DNA from: Streptomyces sp. LUP30
GTDB lineage: Bacteria; Actinomycetota; Actinomycetes; Streptomycetales; Streptomycetaceae
Length of the DNA stretch: 64,000 bases
Direction of reading: 5' to 3'
Assembly: GCF_001746365.1 (NCBI RefSeq)
Contig: NZ_MJAJ01000027.1
Span: 1 to 64,000, forward strand
Shown: positions 19,001 through 27,320 of the stretch, piece after piece
Numbering within the stretch: the stretch's first letter is position 1
Layout of the letters: every line of letters starts with the position of its first letter
The notes under the pieces: model-generated
Databases searched by the model: none
What the model saw: the letters and a program-made list of their open reading frames with translations, nothing else
What the model was told of the DNA's origin: nothing
Position numbers and translations under genes: made by a program

Positions 19001-19128
19001 TGGCGCAACACTGTTGTAAGCCATTCGTCCCCGGTTCGAAATCAACTCCGCACAGCTGTAAGGGGCCGAGTTCAGACGGTGTTCGCCTCGAATCGATAAC
19101 GGCGCCGCGAGGGGTGTTTTTCTGACAT

Positions 19129-19140
19129 CTACGCGCGTTA
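19129..19140. promoter_or_regulatory. putative nucleoside-regulon operator upstream of bmpA
   Basis: CTACGCGCGTTA matches the shared palindrome CTACGCGCGTAG at 10 of 12 positions. It overlaps TACGAT (19139-19144), a plausible -10 box for bmpA, so a bound repressor would block initiation. The leader would be about 90 bases long. Confidence 0.6.
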
Positions 19141-19178
19141 CGATGCCGCGAAGCCGACGCCGACAGGGCGTCCGGCTC

Positions 19179-19220
19179 GAGCACCGGCATGGTGCTCACA
19201 TCAAGCGCCGACGAGGCGCT
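19179..19220 (+). promoter_or_regulatory. two tandem hairpins in the bmpA leader
   Basis: First: GAGCACC / GGTGCTC, 7-bp stem with a 5-base loop (19179-19197). Second: AGCGCC / GGCGCT, 6-bp stem with a 5-base loop (19204-19220). They lie between the predicted promoter and the ribosome site. They may stabilise the abundant lipoprotein mRNA or control it; no known riboswitch fold is recognised. Confidence 0.5.
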
Positions 19221-19244
19221 CAGGTCAGGTGAAGGAGCCTTCCC

Positions 19245-20303
19245 GTGCGCCGGGTAGCCAAGCTTTCTGCTGCGTGTATCGCGACCGCAGCTCTCGCAGT
19301 GACTGCCACAGCATGTGGCAGCACCTCCTCCGACAGCAGCAGCTCGTCCTCCGCCTCCGCGGGCAGCGGCTCGGGTGTCAAGATCGGTCTCGCCTTCGAC
19401 GTCGGCGGCCGTGGTGACCGATCCTTCAACGACTCCGCCGCGCGCGGCGCCGACAAGGCCAAGTCCGAGTTCGGCGGCTCGACCAAGGAGCTGACCGCCA
19501 AGAACTCCGACACCGAGGCCGACCGCGAGCAGCGCCTGACCGACCTGGCACAGGCCGGTTACAACCCCGTCGTCGGCGTCGGCTTCTCCTACGCCGCGTC
19601 GATGACCAAGGTCGCCGCGAAGTTCCCGAAGACCAGCTTCGGCATCGTCGACTCGGTGGTGGACGCCAAGAACGTCGACAGCATCACCTTCACCGAGGAG
19701 CAGGGTTCCTACCTGGCCGGCGTCGCCGCGGCGCTGAAGACCAAGAAGAACCACGTCGGCTTCATCGGCGGCGTGGACACCCCGCTGATCAAGAAGTTCG
19801 AGGCGGGCTACGCCCAGGGCGTCAAGGACACCAACCCGAAGGTCAAGGTCGACGTCCAGTACCTGACCCACGGCTCCGACCTGTCCGGCTTCTCCAGCCC
19901 CGACAAGGGCAAGGAGGCCGCGTCCGGCATGCTCGACAACGGCGCCGACGTCGTCTACACGGCGGCCGGTTCCTCCGGCAACGGCGCCATCGAGGCCGTC
20001 GCCGGCACCAAGGGCGCCTGGGCCATCGGTGTGGACTCCGACCAGTACAACATCCCGGGTCTGGCCAAGTACAAGAACGCGATCCTGACCTCGATGGTCA
20101 AGAACGTCGACGTCGGCGTCTACGACTTCATCAAGTCCGTCCACGACGGCAAGCCGCTGACGGGCCAGAACAACTACACGCTCGCCAAGAACGGTGTCTC
20201 GCTCGCCACCAGCGGTGGCTTCATCGACGACATCAAGACCCAGCTGGACGCCGCCAAGAAGAAGATCGTCGACGGCACGATCACGGTCAAGACCACCCCG
20301 TGA
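19245..20303 (+). CDS. bmpA: BMP-family nucleoside-binding lipoprotein
   Basis: 352-residue solute receptor of the PnrA/BmpA family, which captures nucleosides outside the cell for an ABC importer. The signal peptide ends in ATACGS, so Cys 24 is the lipid-anchored residue, followed by a Ser-rich linker. The mature domain begins KIGLAFDVGGRGDRSFND, with GVGFSYAASMTKVAAKFP, FIGGVDTPLIKKFEAGY and WAIGVDSDQY. GTG 19245 follows GAAGGAG. A hairpin separates it from the ATPase gene, so the receptor can be made in excess. Likely repressed through the operator at 19129. Confidence 0.93.
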   Translation: MRRVAKLSAACIATAALAVTATACGSTSSDSSSSSSASAGSGSGVKIGLAFDVGGRGDRSFNDSAARGADKAKSEFGGSTKELTAKNSDTEADREQRLTDLAQAGYNPVVGVGFSYAASMTKVAAKFPKTSFGIVDSVVDAKNVDSITFTEEQGSYLAGVAAALKTKKNHVGFIGGVDTPLIKKFEAGYAQGVKDTNPKVKVDVQYLTHGSDLSGFSSPDKGKEAASGMLDNGADVVYTAAGSSGNGAIEAVAGTKGAWAIGVDSDQYNIPGLAKYKNAILTSMVKNVDVGVYDFIKSVHDGKPLTGQNNYTLAKNGVSLATSGGFIDDIKTQLDAAKKKIVDGTITVKTTP

Positions 20304-20327
20304 TCTGACGGTCCCCGCCGTACCCCG

Positions 20328-20368
20328 GCTCGATGAGGGGGGTGTATGAGAGCCCCCCTCGTCGAGCC
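20328..20368 (+). terminator. strong hairpin between bmpA and the ABC ATPase
   Basis: A 16-bp stem with one GU pair (left arm ggctcgatgagggggg) and a loop of about 9 bases. It stands 24 bases after the bmpA stop and before a second operator, so it is either a terminator or a read-through attenuator. Confidence 0.75.
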
Positions 20369-20385
20369 ATAACAATGTGTCAACT

Positions 20386-20397
20386 CTACGCGTGTAG
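20386..20397. promoter_or_regulatory. putative nucleoside-regulon operator upstream of the ABC ATPase
   Basis: CTACGCGTGTAG matches the shared palindrome at 11 of 12 positions. TAGCGT at 20414-20419 is a possible -10 box, which would put the operator over the -35 region of a second promoter for the transporter and salvage genes. Confidence 0.65.
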
Positions 20398-20472
20398 CAC
20401 GGAGTTGCCGCGCTAGCGTCGCCGACGCCTGCCCTCCCCTACGCAGCCCCTTTTCCCCGAGGAGAGTGCGCC

Positions 20473-22032
20473 ATCAACGCGTCCAGCCCTCCCGCTGCCG
20501 TCGAACTGCGCGGCATCACCAAGCGATTCCCCGGCGTCGTCGCCAACCGCGACATCGACATCACCGTGCGCACGGGCACCGTCCATGCCCTGTGCGGCGA
20601 GAACGGCGCCGGCAAGTCCACCCTGATGAAGATCCTCTACGGCATGCAGCAGCCGGACGAGGGCACCATCACGGTGAACGGCGAGCGGGTCGCCTTCAGC
20701 AACCCCGCCGACGCCATCGCCCGCGGCATCGGCATGGTGCACCAGCACTTCATGCTCGCCGACAACCTCACCGTCCTGGAGAACGTCGTCCTCGGCGCGG
20801 AGAAGCTCCACGGCATCGGCGCCAAGGCCCGTACGAAGATCAGGGAGATCTCCGAGGCCTACGGGCTGAACGTCCGGCCCGACGTGCTCCTCGAGGAGCT
20901 CGGCGTGGCCGACCGCCAGCGCGTGGAGATCCTCAAGGTTCTCTACCGCGGCGCGAAGACGCTCATCCTCGACGAGCCCACCGCCGTCCTCGTGCCGCAG
21001 GAGGTCGACGCCCTCTTCGACAACCTGCGCGAGCTGAAGGCCGAGGGCCTCACGGTCATCTTCATCTCCCACAAGCTGGGCGAGGTGCTGTCCGTCGCCG
21101 ACGAGATCACCGTCATCCGGCGCGGCACGACCGTCGGCACGGTCGAGCCGGCGGGCACCACCCCCAAGCAGCTCGCCGAGCTGATGGTCGGCAGCGAACT
21201 GCCCACGCCGGAGACAGAGGAGTCCACGGTCACCGACGTCCCGCTGCTGAAGCTGGACGGGCTGCACCTGACCCAGACCGACCTCGACGGCGTCGAGCGG
21301 ATCATCCTCGACGCGATCTCCTTCACCATCCACAAGGGCGAGGTCCTCGGCATCGCCGGCGTGGAGGGCAACGGCCAGTCCGAGCTGGTCGAGGCGATCA
21401 TGGGCATCCGCGACCCGGACGCGGGCGTCATCACCCTCGACGGCGCCGACATCTCGCACGTCCCCACCCGCCGCCGCCGCGAGGCAGGCGTGGGCTACAT
21501 CCCCGAGGACCGCCACCGCCACGGCCTGCTCCTCGAAGCGCCGCTGTGGGAGAACCGCATCCTCGGCCACGTCACCGAGAGGCCGAACTCCCACGGCCAG
21601 CTGCTCGACATCGGGGCCGCCCGCACCGACACCGAGCGCATCGTCCAGGCGTACGACGTCCGCACGCCCGGCATCGACGTGACCGCCGCCTCGCTCTCCG
21701 GCGGCAACCAGCAGAAGCTCATCGTCGGCCGCGAGATGAGCCATGCCCCCAAACTCCTCATCGCCGCCCACCCCACCCGCGGTGTGGACGTCGGCGCACA
21801 GGCCGCCATCTGGGACCACATCCGCGAGGCCCGCCGCGAGGGCCTGGCCGTGCTGCTGATCTCCGCGGACCTGGACGAGCTCATCGGGCTCTCCGACACC
21901 CTGCGGGTGATGTACCGCGGCCGGCTGGTCGCGGACGCCGACCCCGCGACGATCACCCCCGAGGAGCTGGGCTCCGCCATGACGGGTGCGGCCACCGGCC
22001 ACCTGGAGCACGCAGAGGACGACGCCCGATGA
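20473..22032 (+). CDS. nucleoside ABC transporter ATPase, probable ATC start
   Basis: Duplicated ATP-binding subunit, 519 residues if started at ATC 20473. The first half starts VELRGITKRFPGVVANRDI and has Walker A GENGAGKST and Walker B LILDEPTAVL. The second half has a degenerate Walker A (GVEGNGQSEL), signature LSGGNQQKL and IAAHPTRGVDVGAQ, as in other NupA/RbsA-type importers. GAGGAG lies just before ATC, and no ATG, GTG or TTG is in frame upstream. The next GTG (20566) would delete the first strand and the aromatic A-loop residue. ATC initiation or an ATG-to-ATC change is inferred. It overlaps the first permease by ATGA. Confidence 0.88.
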   Translation: MNASSPPAAVELRGITKRFPGVVANRDIDITVRTGTVHALCGENGAGKSTLMKILYGMQQPDEGTITVNGERVAFSNPADAIARGIGMVHQHFMLADNLTVLENVVLGAEKLHGIGAKARTKIREISEAYGLNVRPDVLLEELGVADRQRVEILKVLYRGAKTLILDEPTAVLVPQEVDALFDNLRELKAEGLTVIFISHKLGEVLSVADEITVIRRGTTVGTVEPAGTTPKQLAELMVGSELPTPETEESTVTDVPLLKLDGLHLTQTDLDGVERIILDAISFTIHKGEVLGIAGVEGNGQSELVEAIMGIRDPDAGVITLDGADISHVPTRRRREAGVGYIPEDRHRHGLLLEAPLWENRILGHVTERPNSHGQLLDIGAARTDTERIVQAYDVRTPGIDVTAASLSGGNQQKLIVGREMSHAPKLLIAAHPTRGVDVGAQAAIWDHIREARREGLAVLLISADLDELIGLSDTLRVMYRGRLVADADPATITPEELGSAMTGAATGHLEHAEDDAR

Positions 22033-23156
22033 ACAAGCTGACCAAGCGGATCGACAAGGAGCGGCTGCTCCTCGGCATCGCGGCACCGCTGCTGGCGCTC
22101 GTCGCCGCGATCGTCGTGACGGCCCTGGTGATCCTGGCCACCGGCAAGAACCCGGGCGCCGCCTTCAGCGACATGCTGACCTACGGCTCCGCCAGCGACA
22201 GCCAGGTCTACATCCTCAACAAGGCGACGACGTACTACCTGGCAGGCGTCTCGGTGGCCATCGGCTTCCGTATGAACCTGTTCAACATCGGCGTCGACGG
22301 CCAGTACCGGCTCGCCGCGTTCTTCGCCGCCGTTCTCGGCGGCGCGCTGACCACGCCCGGCTGGATCTCCATCCCGCTGATCATCCTGTGCGCCATGGCG
22401 ACCGGCGCCGTGTGGGCGGGCATCGCCGGCGTCCTCAAGGTGACCCGCGGGGTCAGCGAGGTCATCTCGACGATCATGCTCAACGCGATCGCCACCGCGA
22501 TCATCGCCTTCCTGCTGCAGCCGGGGAAGCTCGCCGAACTGCAGAGCGGCGGCACGGTCATCTCGACCAAGCCGCTGGCGAAGTCCTCGTACTTCTTCAG
22601 CATCGACACCGGCCCGGCCGGCGTGCTGTGGGGCTTCGTCGTCATCGCCGTGCTCGTCGGCGTCGCGTACTGGTTCGTGCTCGGCCGCACCCGGTTCGGC
22701 TTCGACCTGCGCACGGTCGGCCAGTCCGAGAGCGCCGCCGCCGCGAGCGGTGTCTCCGTCAAGAAGATGATCGCCACCAGCATGGTCATCTCGGGTGCGG
22801 TGGCCGGTCTGATCGGTATGCCGACCCTGCTCAACGACAGCCACCAGTTCAGCAACGACTTCCCGTCGGGCATCGGCTTCACCGGCATCGCCATCGCCCT
22901 GCTCGGCCGCAACAACCCGGTCGGGATCGCGCTGGGCGCGCTGCTCTGGGGCTTCCTGGAGCGCACGACCAACCACCTCGAGTTCGAGGGGTACGACAAG
23001 GAAATCCTCGGCGTCATCCAGGGCGTCATCGTCCTGTGCGTCGTCATCGCCTACGAGCTCGTCCGCCGCTACGGCCTCAAGCGTCAGCAGCAGCGGGTCG
23101 GCGCCGAGCTCGCCGCCCAGGCCGCCGCCCCGACCCAGAAGCAGGAGGTGGCGTGA
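22029..23156 (+). CDS. nucleoside ABC transporter permease 1
   Basis: 375-residue membrane subunit of the BPD_transp_2 type (branched-chain amino acid and nucleoside permeases). About eight to ten hydrophobic segments, including LLGIAAPLLALVAAIVVTALVIL. The conserved GFRMNLFNIGVDGQYRLAAFFAA and SVKKMIATSMVISGAVAGLIG blocks are present. It forms the channel with the permease encoded next. ATG 22029 overlaps the ATPase stop and its own stop overlaps the next ATG, so the three are coupled. Confidence 0.92.
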   Translation: MNKLTKRIDKERLLLGIAAPLLALVAAIVVTALVILATGKNPGAAFSDMLTYGSASDSQVYILNKATTYYLAGVSVAIGFRMNLFNIGVDGQYRLAAFFAAVLGGALTTPGWISIPLIILCAMATGAVWAGIAGVLKVTRGVSEVISTIMLNAIATAIIAFLLQPGKLAELQSGGTVISTKPLAKSSYFFSIDTGPAGVLWGFVVIAVLVGVAYWFVLGRTRFGFDLRTVGQSESAAAASGVSVKKMIATSMVISGAVAGLIGMPTLLNDSHQFSNDFPSGIGFTGIAIALLGRNNPVGIALGALLWGFLERTTNHLEFEGYDKEILGVIQGVIVLCVVIAYELVRRYGLKRQQQRVGAELAAQAAAPTQKQEVA

Positions 23157-24442
23157 TGACTGCCACGATGACCGACACGCCGCCCCCCGCGGCGCCCAAG
23201 GCGGACGCGACGGACGGCCGGTCGGGCCGTTCGGTCGGCCAGATCCTCATGATCGTCGCGGGCGCGCTCCTGCTCGTCGCCGCGGTCCGCGTCATCACCG
23301 GGGCCAATCAGCTGACCTCTGACGGCCAGGTCTCCGCGGCCCTCGGCCTGGCGGTGCCCATCGGCCTGGCCGGCCTGGCCGGTCTGTGGTCCGAGCGGTC
23401 CGGTGTGGTCAACATCGGCCTCGAAGGCATGATGATCCTCGGCACCTTCGGCGCCGGCTGGATCGGCTGGCAGTCCAACCCGTGGCTCGGCCTGCTGTGC
23501 GGCATCGGCTTCGGCGTTCTCGGCGGTCTGGTGCACGCCGTCGCGACCATCACCTTCGGCGTCGACCACATCGTCTCCGGTGTCGCCGTCAACCTGCTCG
23601 CGCTCGGCACCACCCAGTACCTCGCCAAGATCTTCTTCTCCGAGGGCAAGCCGGCCGAGGCGGGCGGCAACCCCAAGCAGTCCCCGCCCGTGGATTCGCT
23701 GCCCAACGTCAGCGTGCCCGGTCTCTCGGACGGTCTGCAGTCCGTCGAGAACCACCACTGGTTCCTGATCTCGGACATCGCCGGCATCCTCGGCGGCCTG
23801 GTCACGAACCTGTCCGTGGTGACGCTCTTCGCCCTCGTGCTGTTCGTGGGCAGCTGGTGGCTGCTGTGGCGCACCGCCTTCGGCCTGCGGCTGCGCTCCT
23901 GCGGCGAGAACCCGATCGCCGCGGAGTCCCTCGGCGTCAACGTGTACAAGTACAAGTACGCGGCCGTGGCCGTCTCCGGCGGCCTCGCCGGCCTCGCCGG
24001 CGCGTTCCTCGCCCTGGTCACCTCCCACACCTACCTGGAGGGCCAGACCGGCGGCCGCGGATACATCGGCCTCGCGGCCATGATCTTCGGCAACTGGCGT
24101 CCCGGCGGCCTGGCCATGGGCGCGGGCCTGTTCGGCTACTCCGACGCGCTGCAACTGCGCAACGGCGGCGAGACCGTCCACGCGCTGCTGCTCCTGCTGG
24201 TCGTGCTCCTCGCCGGACTGGCCGGCTGGAAGCTCTACCGGAAGGCGCACTGGCAGGGCGGGACCTGCCTCATCGTGGCCGCCCTCGTCCTGGTCTGGTA
24301 CCTCTTCACCGACGAGGTCCCCAGCGACTTCGTGGGCGCCACCCCGTACGTCGTCACGCTGCTGGTGCTGTCGCTGTCCGCACAGCGGCTGCGCATGCCC
24401 AAGGCCGACGGCATGCGTTACCGGAAGGGCCAGGGCAAGTGA
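23156..24442 (+). CDS. nucleoside ABC transporter permease 2
   Basis: 428-residue partner permease of the same family. Motifs: PIGLAGLAGLWSERSGVVNIGLEGMM, TFGVDHIVSGVAVNLLALGTTQY, GLRLRSCGENPIAAESLGVNVY and RGYIGLAAMIFGNWRPGG. It has an extra pair of membrane segments at the C-terminus (about residues 345-410) compared with short homologues. ATG 23156 shares a base with the preceding stop, and its own stop overlaps the GTG of cdd. Confidence 0.92.
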   Translation: MTATMTDTPPPAAPKADATDGRSGRSVGQILMIVAGALLLVAAVRVITGANQLTSDGQVSAALGLAVPIGLAGLAGLWSERSGVVNIGLEGMMILGTFGAGWIGWQSNPWLGLLCGIGFGVLGGLVHAVATITFGVDHIVSGVAVNLLALGTTQYLAKIFFSEGKPAEAGGNPKQSPPVDSLPNVSVPGLSDGLQSVENHHWFLISDIAGILGGLVTNLSVVTLFALVLFVGSWWLLWRTAFGLRLRSCGENPIAAESLGVNVYKYKYAAVAVSGGLAGLAGAFLALVTSHTYLEGQTGGRGYIGLAAMIFGNWRPGGLAMGAGLFGYSDALQLRNGGETVHALLLLLVVLLAGLAGWKLYRKAHWQGGTCLIVAALVLVWYLFTDEVPSDFVGATPYVVTLLVLSLSAQRLRMPKADGMRYRKGQGK

Positions 24443-24840
24443 CCCCGTCGTCCGACGTCGACTGGGCGGCGCTGCGCGAGCTGGCCCGCGAGGCCATGTC
24501 CCACGCGTACGCCCCCTACTCGGGCTACCCCGTCGGGGTCGCCGCCCTGGTCGACGACGGCCGTACGGTCTCCGGCTGCAACGTCGAGAACGCCTCCTAC
24601 GGCCTCGGCCTGTGCGCCGAGTGCGGGCTGGTCTCGGAGCTGCAGCGAACCGGCGGCGGCCGGCTGACGCACTTCACGTGCGTCGACGGCCGGGGCGAGA
24701 TCCTCGTCCCGTGCGGCCGCTGCCGGCAGCTGCTCCACGAGTTCGGGGGGCCCGACCTGCTGCTGGAGACCCCGGCGGGCATCCTGCCGCTGTCCGAGAT
24801 GCTGCCCCAGGCCTTCGGCCCGGACCATCTCACCAAGTAA
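24439..24840 (+). CDS. cdd: cytidine deaminase
   Basis: 133-residue zinc enzyme turning cytidine and deoxycytidine into uridine and deoxyuridine. The substrate motif is SGCNVENASYGLGLCAECG, where the first zinc Cys and catalytic Glu are in CAE. The other zinc ligands are in PCGRCRQ. Length fits the homotetrameric class. GTG 24439 overlaps the permease stop (GTGA). Its place directly after a transporter supports import of pyrimidine nucleosides. Confidence 0.95.
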   Translation: MTPSSDVDWAALRELAREAMSHAYAPYSGYPVGVAALVDDGRTVSGCNVENASYGLGLCAECGLVSELQRTGGGRLTHFTCVDGRGEILVPCGRCRQLLHEFGGPDLLLETPAGILPLSEMLPQAFGPDHLTK

Positions 24841-24848
24841 TTCCCGTG

Positions 24849-24890
24849 CGGCCCCTCCGAGTTGCCCGAGCGACTCGCTCCGAGGGGCCG
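24849..24890 (+). terminator. hairpin between cdd and deoA
   Basis: A 9-bp stem CGGCCCCTC / GAGGGGCCG encloses 24 bases that can pair further. It lies 35 bases before the deoA ribosome site and has no U-run, so it may be a partial terminator or an mRNA-stabilising element within the operon. Confidence 0.5.
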
Positions 24891-24925
24891 TGCGGCTTCT
24901 GGAACCCTCGGAAGGAAGCCAAGCC

Positions 24926-26209
24926 ATGGCCATGGACGCCATCTCCGTCATCCGCACCAAGCGGGACCGCGGCGAACTCAGCGACGCACAGATCGACTGG
25001 GTCATCGACGCGTACACCCGCGGGGAGGTCGCCGACGAGCAGATGTCCGCGCTCGCGATGGCCATCCTCCTCAACGGCATGAACCGCCGCGAGATCGCCC
25101 GCTGGACCGCCGCGATGATCGCCTCCGGCGAGCGCATGGAGTTCTCCTCCCTGTCCCGCCCGACGGCCGACAAGCACTCCACGGGCGGCGTCGGCGACAA
25201 GATCACCCTTCCGCTGGCCCCCCTGGTGGCGGCCTGCGGTGCGGCCGTCCCGCAGCTCTCCGGCCGCGGCCTCGGCCACACCGGCGGCACGCTGGACAAG
25301 CTGGAGTCGATCCCCGGCTGGCGCGCGCTGCTCTCCAACGAGGAGATGCTCTCGGTGCTGGACGGCACGGGCGCGGTGATCTGCGCGGCGGGCGACGGCC
25401 TGGCCCCGGCCGACAAGAAGCTGTACGCGCTGCGGGACGTCACCGGCACGGTCGAGGCGATCCCGCTGATCGCCTCGTCGATCATGTCGAAGAAGATCGC
25501 CGAGGGCACGGGCTCGCTGGTCCTGGACGTGAAGGTCGGCACCGGCGCCTTCATGAAGACCATCGAGGACGCCCGTGAGCTCGCCTCGACGATGGTCGGC
25601 CTGGGCACCGACCACGGCGTGAGGACCGTCGCGCTGCTGACGGACATGTCCACCCCCCTCGGTCTGACCGCGGGCAACGCCCTGGAGGTCCGCGAGTCGG
25701 TCGAGGTCCTGGCCGGCGGCGGTCCCGCGGACGTCGTGGAGCTCACCCTCGCGCTGGCCCGCGAGATGCTGGACGCGGCGGGCGTGAAGGACGCCGACCC
25801 GGCGAAGGCCCTGGCCGACGGCTCGGCCATGGACGTCTGGCGCCGCATGATCGCGGCCCAGGGCGGCGACCCGGACGCGGCCCTGCCCACCTCGAAGGAA
25901 CAGCACGTGATCAAGGCCCCGTCCTCGGGCGTGCTGACCCGCCTCGACGCCTACGACATCGGCGTCGCCGCCTGGCGCCTCGGCGCGGGCCGCGCCCGCA
26001 AGGAGGACCCGGTGCAGGCGGGCGCGGGCGTCGAGCTGCACGCCAAGCCCGGCGACACGGTCACGGCCGGCCAGCCGCTGCTGACCCTGCACACCGACAC
26101 CCCGGAGCGCTTCGACTACGCCCTCCAGGCCGTCGAGGGCTCGTACGACGTCGAGGCCCCCGGCACCGCGTTCACCGCGTCCCCGGTCGTGCTGGAACGC
26201 ATCGCCTGA
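24926..26209 (+). CDS. deoA: thymidine phosphorylase
   Basis: 427-residue pyrimidine nucleoside phosphorylase that splits thymidine or deoxyuridine with phosphate to give base and 2-deoxyribose 1-phosphate. Helical domain at the N-terminus (DGELSDAQIDWVIDAYTRG-like region), then the signature HSTGGVGDKITLPLAPLVAACG, GRGLGHTGGTLDKLESIPGW and KKIAEGTGSLVLDVKVG. Residues 340-427 form the C-terminal PYNP domain. ATG 24926 follows GGAAGGA. It is the last gene of the nucleoside operon. Deoxyribose 1-phosphate would go to a mutase and then to DeoC (42898). Confidence 0.95.
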   Translation: MAMDAISVIRTKRDRGELSDAQIDWVIDAYTRGEVADEQMSALAMAILLNGMNRREIARWTAAMIASGERMEFSSLSRPTADKHSTGGVGDKITLPLAPLVAACGAAVPQLSGRGLGHTGGTLDKLESIPGWRALLSNEEMLSVLDGTGAVICAAGDGLAPADKKLYALRDVTGTVEAIPLIASSIMSKKIAEGTGSLVLDVKVGTGAFMKTIEDARELASTMVGLGTDHGVRTVALLTDMSTPLGLTAGNALEVRESVEVLAGGGPADVVELTLALAREMLDAAGVKDADPAKALADGSAMDVWRRMIAAQGGDPDAALPTSKEQHVIKAPSSGVLTRLDAYDIGVAAWRLGAGRARKEDPVQAGAGVELHAKPGDTVTAGQPLLTLHTDTPERFDYALQAVEGSYDVEAPGTAFTASPVVLERIA

Positions 26210-26254
26210 CCTGGCCCGCGGCCACAGACGCCGCTGTCGCAGCCCCCTGCGGGT

Positions 26255-26288
26255 GAACGGGATCGGTGGACCGCCGCCGGTCCCGTTC
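26255..26288 (+). terminator. terminator of the nucleoside operon
   Basis: A 12-bp stem with one GU pair (left arm gaacgggatcgg), 45 bases after the deoA stop. Confidence 0.65.
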
Positions 26289-26328
26289 GGCATGCTGGAC
26301 TCGGTGACGCACCGACAAGGAGACCGCC

Positions 26329-26913
26329 ATGAGCGCACTCACAGTGGGCCACGACCCCGAGCAGAGCTGGGACGACCTCGTCCGGTTCTGGGAGGAGATG
26401 GACTGGCCCGAGGGCAGCAAGGTGGAGATCATCGAGGGAATCGTCACCGTGTCACCTGCTCCCGCGTACCGCCACAACGTGATCGCTGAACGCATTCAGC
26501 GTCGCCTCTACTCGGTGATCCCCGAGAACTGGGGGATCTTCCAGACGCTCGCCATCGCCGTGCCGTCCCGTCTGGGCATGCTCATCCCCGACCTCGTGGT
26601 GGCCCCCGTGCGGGAGCACACGGAGGCGGACACCCACATCCCGGCCGCACTGGCGGAGCTGGTCGTGGAGGTCACGTCCAAGTCCAACGCCCGGCACGAC
26701 CGCATCAGCAAGCCTGCCGCCTACGCCTCGGCGGGCATCCCGTTCTACCTCCTCGTCGACCGCTGGGCCCCCGAAGGCGCGAGCGCGACGCTCTACGGAG
26801 AACCGAAGGGCGACGTCTACCGCCTGCTGAGCACCGCGAAGTTCGGCGAGGCCCTCAAGCTTCCCGCGCCCTTCGACGTGGTCATCGACACCGCTGAGTT
26901 CCCCGCCGAGTAG
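26329..26913 (+). CDS. Uma2-family restriction-endonuclease-like protein
   Basis: 194 residues of the Uma2 (DUF820) family, a PD-(D/E)xK fold common in many copies in Streptomyces and without a settled role. Visible core: EDWPEG-like start (MDWPEGSKVEIIEGIVTVSP), then MLIPDLVVAP, ELVVEVTSKSNARHDRISKPAAYASAGIPFYLLVD. ATG 26329 follows caaggagacc. Single gene between the deoA terminator and the STAS gene. Confidence 0.85.
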   Translation: MSALTVGHDPEQSWDDLVRFWEEMDWPEGSKVEIIEGIVTVSPAPAYRHNVIAERIQRRLYSVIPENWGIFQTLAIAVPSRLGMLIPDLVVAPVREHTEADTHIPAALAELVVEVTSKSNARHDRISKPAAYASAGIPFYLLVDRWAPEGASATLYGEPKGDVYRLLSTAKFGEALKLPAPFDVVIDTAEFPAE

Positions 26914-26966
26914 GCCAGTCCCGTTCGGCGGCGATGAATTGAGACGTCGGGCACGGTCTACCGATC

Positions 26967-27320
26967 GTGGAAGCGACGACACCCCCCGTGCTCACCCTGA
27001 CCGGACCGGTCGCCCGAGAACAGGCGACCGGGCTGGGCGACGCCGTGTTCGCGCTGCTCGCCGGCGAGGAGACCGGGGTCGTCGTCTGCGACGTCGCCGG
27101 CATCGGGCCGCCCGGGCTGGCCGCCGTCGAGCTGCTGGCGCGGCTCCAGCTGGCCGCCCGGCGGGCCGGCGGGCGGATACGGCTGCGCGCCCCCGACCCC
27201 GCGCTACGCGCCCTGCTCGACCTCGTCGGGATCCCCGTCGAGGTGGAGGGGGAGGCCGAAGAGGGGGAACCAGCGCTGGGTGTCGAGGTAGAAGTGGAAC
27301 CCGGTGAGGCGTCCCTCTGA
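26967..27320 (+). CDS. STAS-domain protein
   Basis: 117 residues. Residues 1-90 match a STAS (anti-anti-sigma-like) fold: VLTLTGPVAREQATGLGDAV, GVVVCDVAGIGPPGLAAVELLARLQLAARRAGG, LRALLDLVGI. At the usual phosphorylated Ser/Thr position there is Pro (IGPPGL), so switching by an anti-sigma kinase looks unlikely. The acidic tail is encoded over the 3' end of the convergent sigma gene (117-base overlap), which may explain its odd composition. The start GTG 26967 lacks a clear ribosome site. Confidence 0.65.
   Translation: MEATTPPVLTLTGPVAREQATGLGDAVFALLAGEETGVVVCDVAGIGPPGLAAVELLARLQLAARRAGGRIRLRAPDPALRALLDLVGIPVEVEGEAEEGEPALGVEVEVEPGEASL

Noticed and set aside
19021..19060. tRNA-like ggttcgaaatc stretch
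   Set aside because: No acceptor or anticodon stems can be formed around it; it is an AT-richer promoter region.
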